From contig OX620685.1 of NCBI GenBank assembly GCA_951635545.1, forward strand, positions 124,001-188,000: a DNA stretch of 64,000 nucleotides, given 5' to 3'. Below are positions 54,250 through 62,812 of this stretch, one piece after another. This DNA comes from CAG-873 sp910578365 (GTDB lineage: Bacteria > Bacteroidota > Bacteroidia > Bacteroidales > Muribaculaceae). The notes beneath the pieces are model-generated. The model ran no database searches, was not told the DNA's origin, and was given only the letters and a program-made list of their open reading frames with translations. Positions within the stretch are counted from its first letter, which is position 1; every line of letters begins with the position of its first letter. The position numbers and the translations under genes were made by a program.

Positions 54250-54750
54250 CTACTTGGTAGTTGATTTTTTTGACTGCGCAGGCTTTACAAGCTTCTTGTA
54301 TTCGGCGATGACACCACTCTGGAACTCTTCACGCAGCTCTGCCTTTTTCCTGTCAGCCTCCAGTTTCTCTATCTTTCTGGTGGCGGCGTTTAACTTGCGT
54401 GTTAGATCCAGTATGGTCTGCTCGGTATCCGTGAGCCTGGTAGTGGGAGAGGTTTTCTTTGTCATTCCTTTCTTTTTTGTCGTTTGTGCCGGAGTTGCCA
54501 GGGACGATATGGCCTTTGTTGTCCGGCATCCGGAGCCGGGAATTAATGCTCCCGTCATGCGGCGCAGCCATTTGCTGATGCTTGACCGTGTGCCGCGATA
54601 GTCCGGGATTGCATTTACTATTGTAAACAATGTCCCGACCGCAAAATTGTATTCCTCGTCAATCTGACTGAAACTTTTTCCGCTGCTGTGCCAGGCATTG
54701 ATTGCCGAAATCTGAGATTCGTCCCAGAATTTTTTGTTTTCTTCACACAT
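54250..54750 (-). CDS. IS3 OrfA, copy B
   Basis: 166 residues, identical in translation to the copy A OrfA: N-terminal helix-turn-helix, basic linker and C-terminal coiled coil. It lies 2 bp ahead of OrfB in the 0 frame. Confidence 0.9.
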   Translation of the reverse strand: MCEENKKFWDESQISAINAWHSSGKSFSQIDEEYNFAVGTLFTIVNAIPDYRGTRSSISKWLRRMTGALIPGSGCRTTKAISSLATPAQTTKKKGMTKKTSPTTRLTDTEQTILDLTRKLNAATRKIEKLEADRKKAELREEFQSGVIAEYKKLVKPAQSKKSTTK

Positions 54751-55129
54751 TTTACTAAAAAATGTTGAATCTGACGGTCAACACTTTTCCGGACTAGACA
54801 CTATATATAACAACGCAGATACACGATCGCCTACTGGAGTTTATAGCAGGGCTGAATGTTAGATATGTAAGACCGGCTAAATTTATTCAAAAGAATATTA
54901 AAGAGTTGCGAAAGTATATAGACCATTATAATGAAGAACATAATGGGATGGTGGTTTTCAGTAATTACCCTTGTGTTTGGAAAGTTCAAGCAACAAAAAA
55001 CTTTATCGTTCTACATATAGTAGCTTCCAATTATTCAGGCTATGAACAATGGTATATAAATTATGGCAACGGATTTAGGAAAGTACCGGGAGAGAAGAAT
55101 GCTTGGATAGAATAAATTAATATTAAGAG

Positions 55130-55327
55130 ATGTCAAAATTTGGAATAGTCCTGATAGTTGTTGTCGCATTAGTTGTCATAAGCGGACTGGTAAGCGCAAA
55201 ACTAAAACGTGATCATCGCAAGATGTGGTGGTTACCACTAATAATTTGCGGAAGTATTTTGGTGTTCCTAATAGCTCTATATGTCTGGGTAATAGTAGAT
55301 TTTATGATTTCTCCTCTTTGCGTGTGA
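55130..55327 (+). CDS. Small two-helix membrane protein
   Basis: 65 residues with two hydrophobic segments (IVLIVVVALVVISGLV and LPLIICGSILVFLIALYVWVIV) and a short basic loop between them (KLKRDHRKMWW). No family is recognised. It begins 14 bp after the stop of the broken secreted-protein gene, so the two probably formed one transcript. A secreted protein next to a tiny membrane protein could be an effector and its protector, but nothing in the sequence proves that. Confidence 0.6.
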   Translation: MSKFGIVLIVVVALVVISGLVSAKLKRDHRKMWWLPLIICGSILVFLIALYVWVIVDFMISPLCV

Positions 55328-55328
55328 T

Positions 55329-56003
55329 TTACAGTTTATTGTTTATACCTGTGAAAAACACGAGATTTTTGCCGAGAGGCATCAGCAGTTCTCGCATTGA
55401 GATCATCGTTGCGCCGGTGGTAACAAAATCGTCGAATACGATTATGTTCCGTTCCTTGGGCGGTTCTTTGCCAAAGGTAAAGACCGCACCGACACGATGC
55501 TTCGAGTGGCACTCGGCGAGATCTTCGTAGAAGTTCACGCCTAATAGTGCGGCGAGCCGGGCGGAAATGAGCGAAGCGAAGTTGTGCTCCTTGTGGCGAC
55601 GCTTGGGCGAGGTAACGATGCACCAGTCGCCACAGCTCAAAGAATGACCGAGGATTTGCCGGATAAGGGTATTCATGCCCTCGGCAAATTTCTCCACCAT
55701 ATCGGGGTCGCTCTTAATGTCGGTCAGCGTCCGGCCATAGAGCGACTTTTTCCAGAGCGAGATGATTCCGAACTGCGGATTGCGGTAGGAAATTCGCACC
55801 TTGTTTGGTGCGAAGTCGCAACGAGCCTCTGCTTGTTGCACATCTTTCCATGCCGCCCGCTTCTTCTCGGCGAAAAGGTCTTTGCTTTGAGCCGAGGGAA
55901 CAAAAGAAGCGTCGAGGTCAGGGACATCAAGCGAAGGCACTTCGATGTCGTTCAACACTTCGTCCAACGCTATCGCCCCTTTCCTGACGCTTCTGTTATT
56001 CAT
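55329..56003 (-). CDS. Phage-associated phosphoribosyltransferase-like protein
   Basis: 224 residues. The PRPP-binding motif NIIVFDDFVTTGATM lies near residue 190-204, preceded by a ComF-like core (WCIVTSPKRRHKEHNFASLISARLAALLGVNFYEDL). The first about 65 residues are variable. ComF-like PRTases occur among Bacteroidales prophage genes, possibly in nucleotide metabolism or host takeover; the substrate is unknown. It starts 12 bp after the phage head-protein gene ends and stands tail to tail, one base apart, with the small membrane protein gene. Confidence 0.75.
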   Translation of the reverse strand: MNNRSVRKGAIALDEVLNDIEVPSLDVPDLDASFVPSAQSKDLFAEKKRAAWKDVQQAEARCDFAPNKVRISYRNPQFGIISLWKKSLYGRTLTDIKSDPDMVEKFAEGMNTLIRQILGHSLSCGDWCIVTSPKRRHKEHNFASLISARLAALLGVNFYEDLAECHSKHRVGAVFTFGKEPPKERNIIVFDDFVTTGATMISMRELLMPLGKNLVFFTGINNKL

Positions 56004-56138
56004 AGAGCGTGGAGGTTAGGCGGCTTTGCCGCAAATGATGTCGCCGTCCTCGGTTTCGAGCGTGCCGACAAAGAAGGGAGCGGGCACTTCGTCGGTAGCC
56101 TCGACATTAATAACGCGAGTTCGGGATAAGAACTTTAT

Positions 56139-56316
56139 CACGGCTCTTTCATTTAAAAATGCTTGGAATTTTCAAAGTGCATGACTTATAGTTAGTTAAA
56201 AGCCATTAACCCTTTTATCCAAAATGAGATTAATACAGCCATTGCGAAACTGCTACATATAACTACTTGATTAACAGTGGCGCATTGTAGCATCAAAGTT
56301 AAATGAAAGAGCCGTG
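56139..56316. mobile_element. 178-bp MITE nested in IS982 copy 2
   Basis: Perfect 18-bp inverted ends (CACGGCTCTTTCATTTAA and its complement) enclose AT-rich DNA with no coding capacity. A 9-bp target duplication GAACTTTAT flanks it (56130-56138, 56317-56325). Copy 1 of the same IS shows the empty site. The parent transposase is not in this window; the ends do not match the ISAs1 element. Confidence 0.88.
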
Positions 56317-56407
56317 GAACTTTATGATTTTCAACCAAGCAAAAGACAACATAGAGTATTGGGCGGCCTTTCAAGGTCGCCTGATTTATTTGTACAGTTT
56401 GGTGTTG

Positions 56408-57328
56408 TTAATCCCAGAGGACAAGCTGCCCGTTTGACTCGGGTACCTCAAAGTCGAAGTTCACTTCCGGCTTTGTGGCGAAGAAACAATACGCCCCCAT
56501 TGCCGCAAGCAGGTTCATGAGGAAGTTGTGTACACTACGATGGCGGGAGTGGACGAGCTGCGCCACATTCTTCAGCATGTCGTTTATGGATTCGATGATG
56601 CTCCTTTTACGAAGCATCATCCTGTCATAGAACGGCATGAGACGCTGTTTCATGTTCGAGCGAAGACCTGTCACAATATGTATGCCATCATCCCAAAGAT
56701 GCCCGAAAAGAGACTGCGATATATATCCCTTGTCAGCGTATAGTTTTCCAAATACCCTGTCAGTCAGTGTGTCGATGACTGCCTCATTGCGGTCGTCCAC
56801 ATTGGCACGTGTCAATACGAAGTTGATCAGTTCCCCTTTTTCGTTACATAGCAGATGCAGCTTGAAGCCTACATACCATCCCATCGTACTCTTACCCTTG
56901 GCCGCGATATCCTTGAAGACTTTCATGTTGAACTGGCGCTTGTTATGAATGACCGGAATGCAGGTGCTGTCCACAAAACTTATTCCCGTGCACTCTCCGA
57001 AACATGCAAGTCGCAGGAACATGGTCATAGCCACAAAACATCGGGGCATGACCTCCACGAAGCGGTTGTAGGAGAATGTCTGCGGAAACAGATGCTTCCA
57101 GTGAATGCGCACACATCCCAGATAATAGTGCTTGAAGTTTCGGTACGAATTGAAGTGGAAACAGATCAGAATCGTGATGACCTCGGCATCCGACATCATG
57201 CGCTTTCTTTTCCGTTTTGGAGTGTCAGTTGTGGACGGAAGTGCATTTTTTGCCATCTCACCCTCAAATTCTTTGCAGAAATCATCTGCAATACAAAAAA
57301 TTTCAGTAACTTTACTTTCGGTAATCAT
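56408..57328 (-). CDS. IS982 transposase, copy 2
   Basis: 306 residues from the ATG at 57328, identical in translation to copy 1, with the DDE motifs FVDST, YADKG and IIESIND. The nested MITE lies outside the gene, between its stop and the element end, so the enzyme is probably still functional. Confidence 0.95.
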   Translation of the reverse strand: MITESKVTEIFCIADDFCKEFEGEMAKNALPSTTDTPKRKRKRMMSDAEVITILICFHFNSYRNFKHYYLGCVRIHWKHLFPQTFSYNRFVEVMPRCFVAMTMFLRLACFGECTGISFVDSTCIPVIHNKRQFNMKVFKDIAAKGKSTMGWYVGFKLHLLCNEKGELINFVLTRANVDDRNEAVIDTLTDRVFGKLYADKGYISQSLFGHLWDDGIHIVTGLRSNMKQRLMPFYDRMMLRKRSIIESINDMLKNVAQLVHSRHRSVHNFLMNLLAAMGAYCFFATKPEVNFDFEVPESNGQLVLWD

Positions 57329-58505
57329 GATACAGTATTTATTGTTTAGTACCTCTAAATTACTAAATATCAGTAATATTACCAAGAGAATCGGCAACTT
57401 TTTTAAGCTGCCGATTCAACTTTTTTATGGTGTTCCTTATCCCGAACTCGCGTTAATAGTGGTCGAAGTTGTGCCGGTGGCACCTTGACCGAGGTCTTGG
57501 GCGACAGTCGCCTTTGTAGTCCACTTGTCGTTGCCGAGAACGCGGTAGTTTCCTTTCATATCTTCGACAATAAACACATTGTCAGTGTTGTTGATGTATG
57601 CGGCGGCAGCGGAGGCTTCCGCGCCCACGCCGGGGTGAACGGCAACGAGCTTGTTAAGCTGCGTCTGCGAGGGCAGCTCGCCCTGCGCCTCGGAGGTAAG
57701 CTGCGACTTATCGGGGAGAATATCGATATACTTCCACTTGGCATCAGCGGCCAGAGTGTACTCGCCGGTGAGGATAGCCGAAGTGGCGCGACCGAGTTCA
57801 TCGCGAGGGAGCTGCGGATAGCCGAGAATGAACGACTTGGCAAGGAAGTATATGCGACGCTTCACACCCGGAAGCTCGGGGGTGCCTTGACACCAGCCGA
57901 GGGATTTCTGAATAGAGGTACATTTTGTAGCCATAGCGGAGCGTGATTAGACGGTTATTTCAATGGTTTTGAAACGGCGTTTGTCGAGCGTTTCAAACTG
58001 AACGCCGAAGAACATAGTGGCGATGTACGACAGGATAAAGGGTGTAAACTCCTTTACCATGACGTTTTCCACGTCGCCCATCTGGTCGTAGCCCACGAGC
58101 ATATTGCTCTTGGTGGTAACGTGCATGAACTTCGACCCTGCCTTGTTGTAGAGGGGGCAGAACTTCAACTTTCCGTTCGACCCCTCGACGGCACCCTGTC
58201 CGTACTGGGTGTTGTAAGGTATGCCGCCGTGTGTGAGCAGGTAGCCCTCGTTGTACTTGTCGACGAAGTCCTGCGAGCAGTAGAGATAGAGTTCCTGTGA
58301 GCGGAGGCGCGGGTCGAGCGAGAACAGAATCTCTTTGGCTATGTCAACGGCGTTGGCCGGAGTTATGGCATCGTCGAACTTCATGTAGTTGCCTTCCTCG
58401 GCTGCGATAGCTCCGGCGGCGATTTCCTTGTCGGTAATCGTGTCGAAGCCGTCGAACAGGTCGGCGGTGGTATTACCAGCAGCGTTGCGCTTGCCGTTCC
58501 ATATA

Positions 58506-59656
58506 ACGCGAGTTCGGGATAAGGGACACCATAAAAAAGTTGAATCGGCAGCTTAAAAAAGTTGCCGATTCTTTTGGTAATATCACTGATATTTAGTAAT
58601 TTAGAGGTGTCAAACAATAAATACTGTATCATGATTACCGAAAGTAAAGTTACTGAAATTTTTTGTATTGCAGATGATTTCTGCAAAGAATTTGAGGGTG
58701 AGATGGCAAAAAATGCACTTCCGTCCACAACTGACACTCCAAAACGGAAAAGAAAGCGCATGATGTCGGATGCCGAGGTCATCACGATTCTGATCTGTTT
58801 CCACTTCAATTCGTACCGAAACTTCAAGCACTATTATCTGGGATGTGTGCGCATTCACTGGAAGCATCTGTTTCCGCAGACATTCTCCTACAACCGCTTC
58901 GTGGAGGTCATGCCCCGATGTTTTGTGGCTATGACCATGTTCCTGCGACTTGCATGTTTCGGAGAGTGCACGGGAATAAGTTTTGTGGACAGCACCTGCA
59001 TTCCGGTCATTCACAACAAGCGCCAGTTCAACATGAAAGTCTTCAAGGATATCGCGGCCAAGGGGAAGAGTACGATGGGTTGGTATGTAGGCTTCAAGCT
59101 GCATCTTCTATGTAACGAAAAAGGAGAACTGATCAACTTTGTGCTGACACGCGCCAATGTGGATGACCGCAACGAGGATGTGATTGACACGCTGACAGAC
59201 AAGGTGTTCGGCAAACTTTATGCCGACAAGGGATATATATCGCAGTCTCTTTTCGGACATCTCTGGGATGACGGAATACATATTGTGGCAGGTCTGCGCT
59301 CGAATATGAAACAGCGTCTCATGCCGTTCTATGACAAGATGATGCTGCGTAAAAGGAGCATCATAGAGTCCATAAACGACATGCTGAAGAATGTGGCACA
59401 GCTCGTCCACTCCCGCCATCGTAGTATACACAACTTCCTCATGAACCTGCTTGCTGCAATGGGTGCATATTGTTTCTTTGCCACAAAGCCTGGAGTGAAC
59501 TTCGACTTTGAGGTACCCGAGTCAAACGGGCAGCTTGTCCTCTGGGATTAACAACACCAAACTGTACAAATAAATCAGGCGACCTTGAAAGGCCGCCCAA
59601 TACTCTATGTCTTTTGCTTGGTTGAAAATCATAAAGTTCTTATCCCGAACTCGCGT
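58506..59656 (+). mobile_element. IS982-family element, copy 3 (1151 bp)
   Basis: Perfect ACGCGAGTTCGGGATAAG ends, opposite orientation to the other copies. Flanked by ATATA (58501-58505, 59657-59661) inside the capsid gene. Confidence 0.95.
58631..59551 (+). CDS. IS982 transposase, copy 3
   Basis: 306 residues from the ATG at 58631. It has the same DDE motifs as copies 1 and 2 but several substitutions (for example NEDVIDTLTDKVF, HIVAGLRSN, RSIHNFLMN), shared mostly with copy 4. Intact. Confidence 0.95.
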   Translation: MITESKVTEIFCIADDFCKEFEGEMAKNALPSTTDTPKRKRKRMMSDAEVITILICFHFNSYRNFKHYYLGCVRIHWKHLFPQTFSYNRFVEVMPRCFVAMTMFLRLACFGECTGISFVDSTCIPVIHNKRQFNMKVFKDIAAKGKSTMGWYVGFKLHLLCNEKGELINFVLTRANVDDRNEDVIDTLTDKVFGKLYADKGYISQSLFGHLWDDGIHIVAGLRSNMKQRLMPFYDKMMLRKRSIIESINDMLKNVAQLVHSRHRSIHNFLMNLLAAMGAYCFFATKPGVNFDFEVPESNGQLVLWD

Positions 59657-60082
59657 ATATAGCATCGTTCAGGTGCTCCGAGAGGTTCTTGGCGATACGG
59701 GCGAGGACGTGACGGGCGGTAGGCGTAGACATCTGACCGTCGCCTTTGGTCGCTCCCGTGCCGAGAAGCGTCGAGATAGCCGAGTTAGGCTCGAAGTTGG
59801 CGACAACGGAGCCAAAGTAGGTTTCGAGGTCGCGGAACTCTATGCCGAGGTTGTAGTCCACGGCGCGTTGGGGGTTGTAGGGAGCGAACTGAGCATCGCC
59901 TGTGAGGTTGCCGACGCGCTCCTTATATCGGATACCGGGGCGACCAGTCATGTATTGGAGCGTGTCGCCGATACCGATAATCGGGAGCATCAGGAGGTCA
60001 GCGCGGTATTTGACCGCGGCCTCCTGGTACTCTTTGAGTGAGAATGAGAATTTACCTGCCATTGTGGTATGGAGAATTAAGG

Positions 60083-61114
60083 TTAAACTTCGTCGTAGAG
60101 GGCACGAGCGGAGTTGTAGGTATCGACAAACTGCTCGACATCGTTCTTGGGCGCGTCACCGCCGGGCTTGCTGTCTTCGACAACGGCTGTTGTCGAGGCC
60201 GCGGGCTTGGCTGCGAGCTTGGCTTGCAGGTCGGCGATGGTCGCATCGCGTTCTTCGATGGTTTTCTTCTGCTCGTTGCAGAGGCGGTCTTTCTCGGCGA
60301 GCGCATCTTCGATGCAGTCGAGCTGAGCGGCAGTGATCGCGGCCTTGCCGTCGTTCACTGTGAGCGGATTGTCGGCCAAGATTGCCGACAGGAAAGTGTA
60401 GGTCTTAATCATTGCGGTGGTGATGGGATTGGTTGACGGTTTGAACAGTGAGGCTATGGCAGTGAGGAATTTGCCGAACAGACCCTCGCGGTCGGTATCG
60501 GCAAGCGGTATGTTGGGAATCGGCATACCCTCCGAAGCCATCGCCGAGGCGAGCGCGTCGGTGAGCTTGGGAGCCGGTTCATCGTCAAGGTCGGTGATTT
60601 CATCGACGAAGCCCCAGTCGAGGGCTTCCTTGGCGGTGAGCCAGCCACCGACTTTCATCAGGGCGAGAAGATCCGCAACAGGCTTGCGGCACTTCTTGGC
60701 ATAGATTTGAGCCACATTAAGGTCGAGCTTGTCGAGGTCGGCCTTAATCTTCTCGCAGTCGGCGATAAGAGTGGCGAACTGGTCGCTGTTGAGCGAGCCC
60801 CACTCAAAGAAGGCCATCGAGCATTTGTGAACGAGATACATAGCCCCGGCATCGATGGAGATGTGTGCTGCGCCGAGCGAAGCGATGGTTGCAGCCGAAG
60901 CGTTCAAGCCGACGAAATGCACATTGACATTGCCGTGGTTCTTGAAGGCAGCGGAGATAGACAAGCCGGTGGCGAGAGAACCGCCGAGGCTGTCAATAAG
61001 CACGTTGACCTGCTTGCCCTCGTTCTTGGCAAGTTCCTTGTCAACGGTAGCGCGGTCGAAGTCATAGCCTCCGACGTACCCTTTCAGTGATATGTTGTAA
61101 GTGGTTTTAGGCAT
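60083..61114 (-). CDS. ClpP-type prophage head maturation protease with scaffold-like tail
   Basis: About 343 residues from the ATG at 61114 (MPKTTYNISLKGYVGG). The N-terminal about 200 residues have the ClpP fold: IDSLGGSLATGLSI, the catalytic Ser73 in NASAATIASLGA and His96 in MYLVHKC. The C-terminal third contains a coiled coil (IEDALAEKDRLCNEQKKTIEERDATIADLQAKLAAK), like a fused scaffolding domain. Such proteases cleave scaffold and capsid during head maturation. It is 20 bp upstream of the capsid gene. Portal and large terminase genes, normally next to it, are missing. Confidence 0.85.
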   Translation of the reverse strand: MPKTTYNISLKGYVGGYDFDRATVDKELAKNEGKQVNVLIDSLGGSLATGLSISAAFKNHGNVNVHFVGLNASAATIASLGAAHISIDAGAMYLVHKCSMAFFEWGSLNSDQFATLIADCEKIKADLDKLDLNVAQIYAKKCRKPVADLLALMKVGGWLTAKEALDWGFVDEITDLDDEPAPKLTDALASAMASEGMPIPNIPLADTDREGLFGKFLTAIASLFKPSTNPITTAMIKTYTFLSAILADNPLTVNDGKAAITAAQLDCIEDALAEKDRLCNEQKKTIEERDATIADLQAKLAAKPAASTTAVVEDSKPGGDAPKNDVEQFVDTYNSARALYDEV

Positions 61115-61277
61115 GGCAATTTTTCCGTTAAGCGAGAGCAATGGAAAACTCGTTTACATTGCCGAGCGCAGGAAAAATGCGCCTCGCGAAAACTAACTTT
61201 GCCACGAAGTTACCGCTATAAATAAGGTGTGGAAAAGACGCGAAAAGTCAGAGAATTTTCGTAACTTTGTACTCGTA

Positions 61278-62036
61278 ATGGCAACGAAAAATATCAATAA
61301 ATCAAAATACTATCTCTACATCGACGAGTGTGGAGATCATCAGTTGGAAAAATTCAATCCGAATTTTCCAATTTTTACATTGTGCGGTTTCTTGGTTCCA
61401 GGAGATAAAATTGAAACTTTGGAAGCAGCCGTTAAAGATTTCAAGCGTGAGTTTTTCAATGATGAAAGCGTGATAATACATTCACGCGACATACGAAAAC
61501 AGGAAAAAGCATATTCGATTTTACAGTACCCTGAAGTCCGCAACAGGTTTTATGAGGGCATAAATAATATTCTCGGACAATCAGATGTATATGTAATCGT
61601 ATGTTGCTCAATACTTAAAGAGCCTTTTGTGGAAAGATTCAGCCGAGGCGAAGATGTATATGGATTATCACTCAAATACCTAATTGAGCGAGCAATATTC
61701 TGCATGGACGATAATGTAGAAGATGGAACGCTCGAAGTATATATTGAACGTCGAGGCGTAAAGCAAGACCGTGCGCTGCTGAATTATTATAACCGATTGA
61801 GAGCCATTGGCACAAAATGGGTAACGGCAGAGCGTTTGGTTTCCAGATTAGGTAGGTTCATATTCAGCTACAAGAAAGATAATGTAATCGGATTACAGCT
61901 TGCAGATTTGATAGCATATCCTATAACACGGTACGTTCTTGACCCCAATGCGCCGAATCCCGCCTATGAGATAATACGTGATAAGATATACACTTACAAG
62001 GGAGCTGTATTGGGAATGAAAATTATACCGCATTAA
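61278..62036 (+). CDS. DUF3800-family protein
   Basis: About 252 residues from the ATG at 61278 (MATKNINKSK). The start YYLYIDECGDHQ and later GLQLADLIAYPITRYV are the hallmarks of DUF3800, a family with an RNase H-like fold seen in prophages and defence islands. Biochemical role unproven. A TAACTTTG -7 box at 61262-61269 lies only 8 bp before the ATG, so the transcript would be nearly leaderless. It is divergent from the head protease, where terminase/portal genes would be expected. Confidence 0.88.
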   Translation: MATKNINKSKYYLYIDECGDHQLEKFNPNFPIFTLCGFLVPGDKIETLEAAVKDFKREFFNDESVIIHSRDIRKQEKAYSILQYPEVRNRFYEGINNILGQSDVYVIVCCSILKEPFVERFSRGEDVYGLSLKYLIERAIFCMDDNVEDGTLEVYIERRGVKQDRALLNYYNRLRAIGTKWVTAERLVSRLGRFIFSYKKDNVIGLQLADLIAYPITRYVLDPNAPNPAYEIIRDKIYTYKGAVLGMKIIPH

Positions 62037-62039
62037 AAA

Positions 62040-62116
62040 GGGCACAAAAAAAGGGAAGTCGTTAGACCTCCCTTCCAATCGGTATACCCCGATTTCTAAA
62101 ATCGTTGCTTGTGCCC
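62040..62116. ncRNA. Candidate structured RNA or complex terminator
   Basis: GGGCACAA (62040-62047) pairs perfectly with TTGTGCCC (62109-62116). Inside lie two hairpins: AAGGGAAGTC/GACCTCCCTT (62051-62074, one mismatch) and AATCGG/CCGATT (62077-62094). The result is a three-way junction right after the DUF3800 stop. Class unknown; strand of transcription not certain. Confidence 0.4.
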
Positions 62117-62364
62117 CGAAGTATTTCTTTGATAAGGGGGAAATTCAGACCCCGTATTTTGTAGTGCAAAGTTAGTGATAATTTTGCAACCTACAAAATT
62201 TCAACGCATAAATCATATAAAAAGTTTGTTAATCAACTCTTAAACGGCAAGAGCCGCCCCGGAGGGCGACCCTTAAAGGCGAAGAGAGGGAGAAACGGGG
62301 TCAGACAGAGCGGAACACATTACCCGGGAGTTTGACAGTTAGGTAGGAAGAAAAATAATTTAAA
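62117..62364. other. Intergenic stretch without a recognised gene
   Basis: No convincing coding frame. Contains a short GC-rich hairpin near 62256-62272 and AT-rich sequence. It probably includes the boundary between the prophage remnant and the next transposon fragment. Confidence 0.35.
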
Positions 62365-62398
62365 AAATTGACACTGAAAATTTTGCGGTGTCAATTTT
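62365..62398 (+). terminator. Hairpin terminator before a transposase fragment
   Basis: AAATTGACAC pairs with GTGTCAATTT around a 13-nt loop, followed by TATTTATT. Such hairpins near IS ends block transcription from outside. Confidence 0.6.
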
Positions 62399-62441
62399 AT
62401 TTATTAGCTTTGTAGTATATTGTAGAATATGGTTAAAGATT

Positions 62442-62533
62442 ATGCATTTATCTCCATCGCAGCCTAAGGAAGGCACAATTTACTACATCGCAAAATCATT
62501 CCGTAACGAACGAGTGGAAAACCCAGGCTCGGA
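62442..62533 (+). pseudogene. N-terminal fragment of a transposase-like gene cut by IS21
   Basis: An ATG at 62442 opens about 30 codons (MHLSPSQPKEGTIYYIAKSF, then RNERVENPGS) before the IS21-type end. The IYYIAKSFRN pattern resembles the start of IS1634/IS4-type transposases (family guess only). The rest of the gene would lie past the IS21 element, outside the window. Confidence 0.35.
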
Positions 62534-62613
62534 TGACCCCTTAGACCAGGTTGAATTGACCCCTTAAGCCAAAATATCACTGACCCCTTTGCCCAAAATA
62601 AAAATGACCCCTG
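62534..62613. repeat. IS21 left-end repeat array (TGACCCC)
   Basis: TGACCCCT starts at 62534, 62557, 62581 and 62605, spaced 23-24 bp. Multiple end repeats of this sort are binding sites for IstA of IS21-family elements. The exact outer end was not fixed because the window lacks the other end. Confidence 0.7.
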
Positions 62614-62812
62614 TCGACGTAATGTCAGCAGGGGATTTTATATGTATCTTTGAATTCCGTTTTGGCCGACGGGGGATATAATTCAAAGAAAACATGAACA
62701 CAAAATTAAAGAATATTCTCTTATGTCACGCATCAGGGATGGGCATAAAAGGCATCAGTAGTGCCTTTGACATATCCCGGAACACGGTGCGCCGCTATGT
62801 GAGAATGTATCA

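Larger units (their letters stand above)
53146..54800 (-). mobile_element. IS3-family element, copy B (1655 bp)
   Basis: Same length, ends and open frames as the copy at 32978-34632. It is flanked by a different 3-bp duplication, CTA (53143-53145 and 54801-54803), so it inserted independently. It interrupts the secreted-protein gene. Confidence 0.93.
50180..55115 (+). pseudogene. Secreted protein gene split by two insertion sequences (three with nesting)
   Basis: The 5' part (50180-50558) has a signal peptide (LTCSGQSFIDKYPKL). The gene resumes at 53096-53145 and ends at 54804-55115. Removing the IS4-type element with one AATA copy, and the IS3 copy with one CTA copy, gives a single uninterrupted frame of 246 codons. 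It reads SLHN straight into NILVNDTITPALRP, then ELYITTQIHDRLLEFIAGLN, and ends KVPGEKNAWIE. No family is recognised; the mature protein is mixed alpha/beta with several Tyr and Trp residues. It is followed after 14 bp by a small membrane protein gene. Confidence 0.8.
56113..57453 (-). mobile_element. IS982-family element, copy 2, carrying a MITE (1341 bp)
   Basis: Same 18-bp ends as copy 1. Flanked by TAATA (56108-56112, 57454-57458). It is 187 bp longer than copy 1, which is exactly accounted for by the nested 178-bp MITE and its 9-bp duplication. Confidence 0.94.
56016..57934 (-). pseudogene. Phage head-associated protein gene split by IS982 copy 2
   Basis: Starts at 57934 (MATKCTSIQKSLGWC) and ends at the TAA at 56016-56018. 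Removing the IS982 and one TAATA copy joins TSTTIN to VEATDEVPAPFFVGTLETED and gives 190 codons. It lies 12 bp downstream of the major capsid gene and before the PRTase gene. Position and size suggest a head-tail or head-decoration protein. I recognise no family. The insertion removes the last about 30 residues. Confidence 0.75.
57947..60062 (-). pseudogene. Phage major capsid protein gene split by IS982 copy 3
   Basis: Starts at 60062 (MAGKFSFSLKEYQEAAVKY) and ends at 57947. Removing the IS982 and one ATATA copy joins LSEHLNDA to IWNGKRNAAGNTTADLF in frame and gives 319 codons. Content and position right after a ClpP-type head protease indicate the major capsid subunit (AYNPQRAV-like N-arm, LDPRLRSQELYLYCSQDFVDKY, FILSYIATMFFGVQFETLDKRR). 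The insertion at about residue 135 makes virion assembly impossible. The capsid family (HK97 fold) is inferred from context. Confidence 0.75.

Noticed and set aside
32978..54800. The two IS3 copies as ends of a composite transposon
   Set aside because: Each copy has its own different 3-bp target duplication (AGT and CTA), so they inserted separately rather than as one unit.
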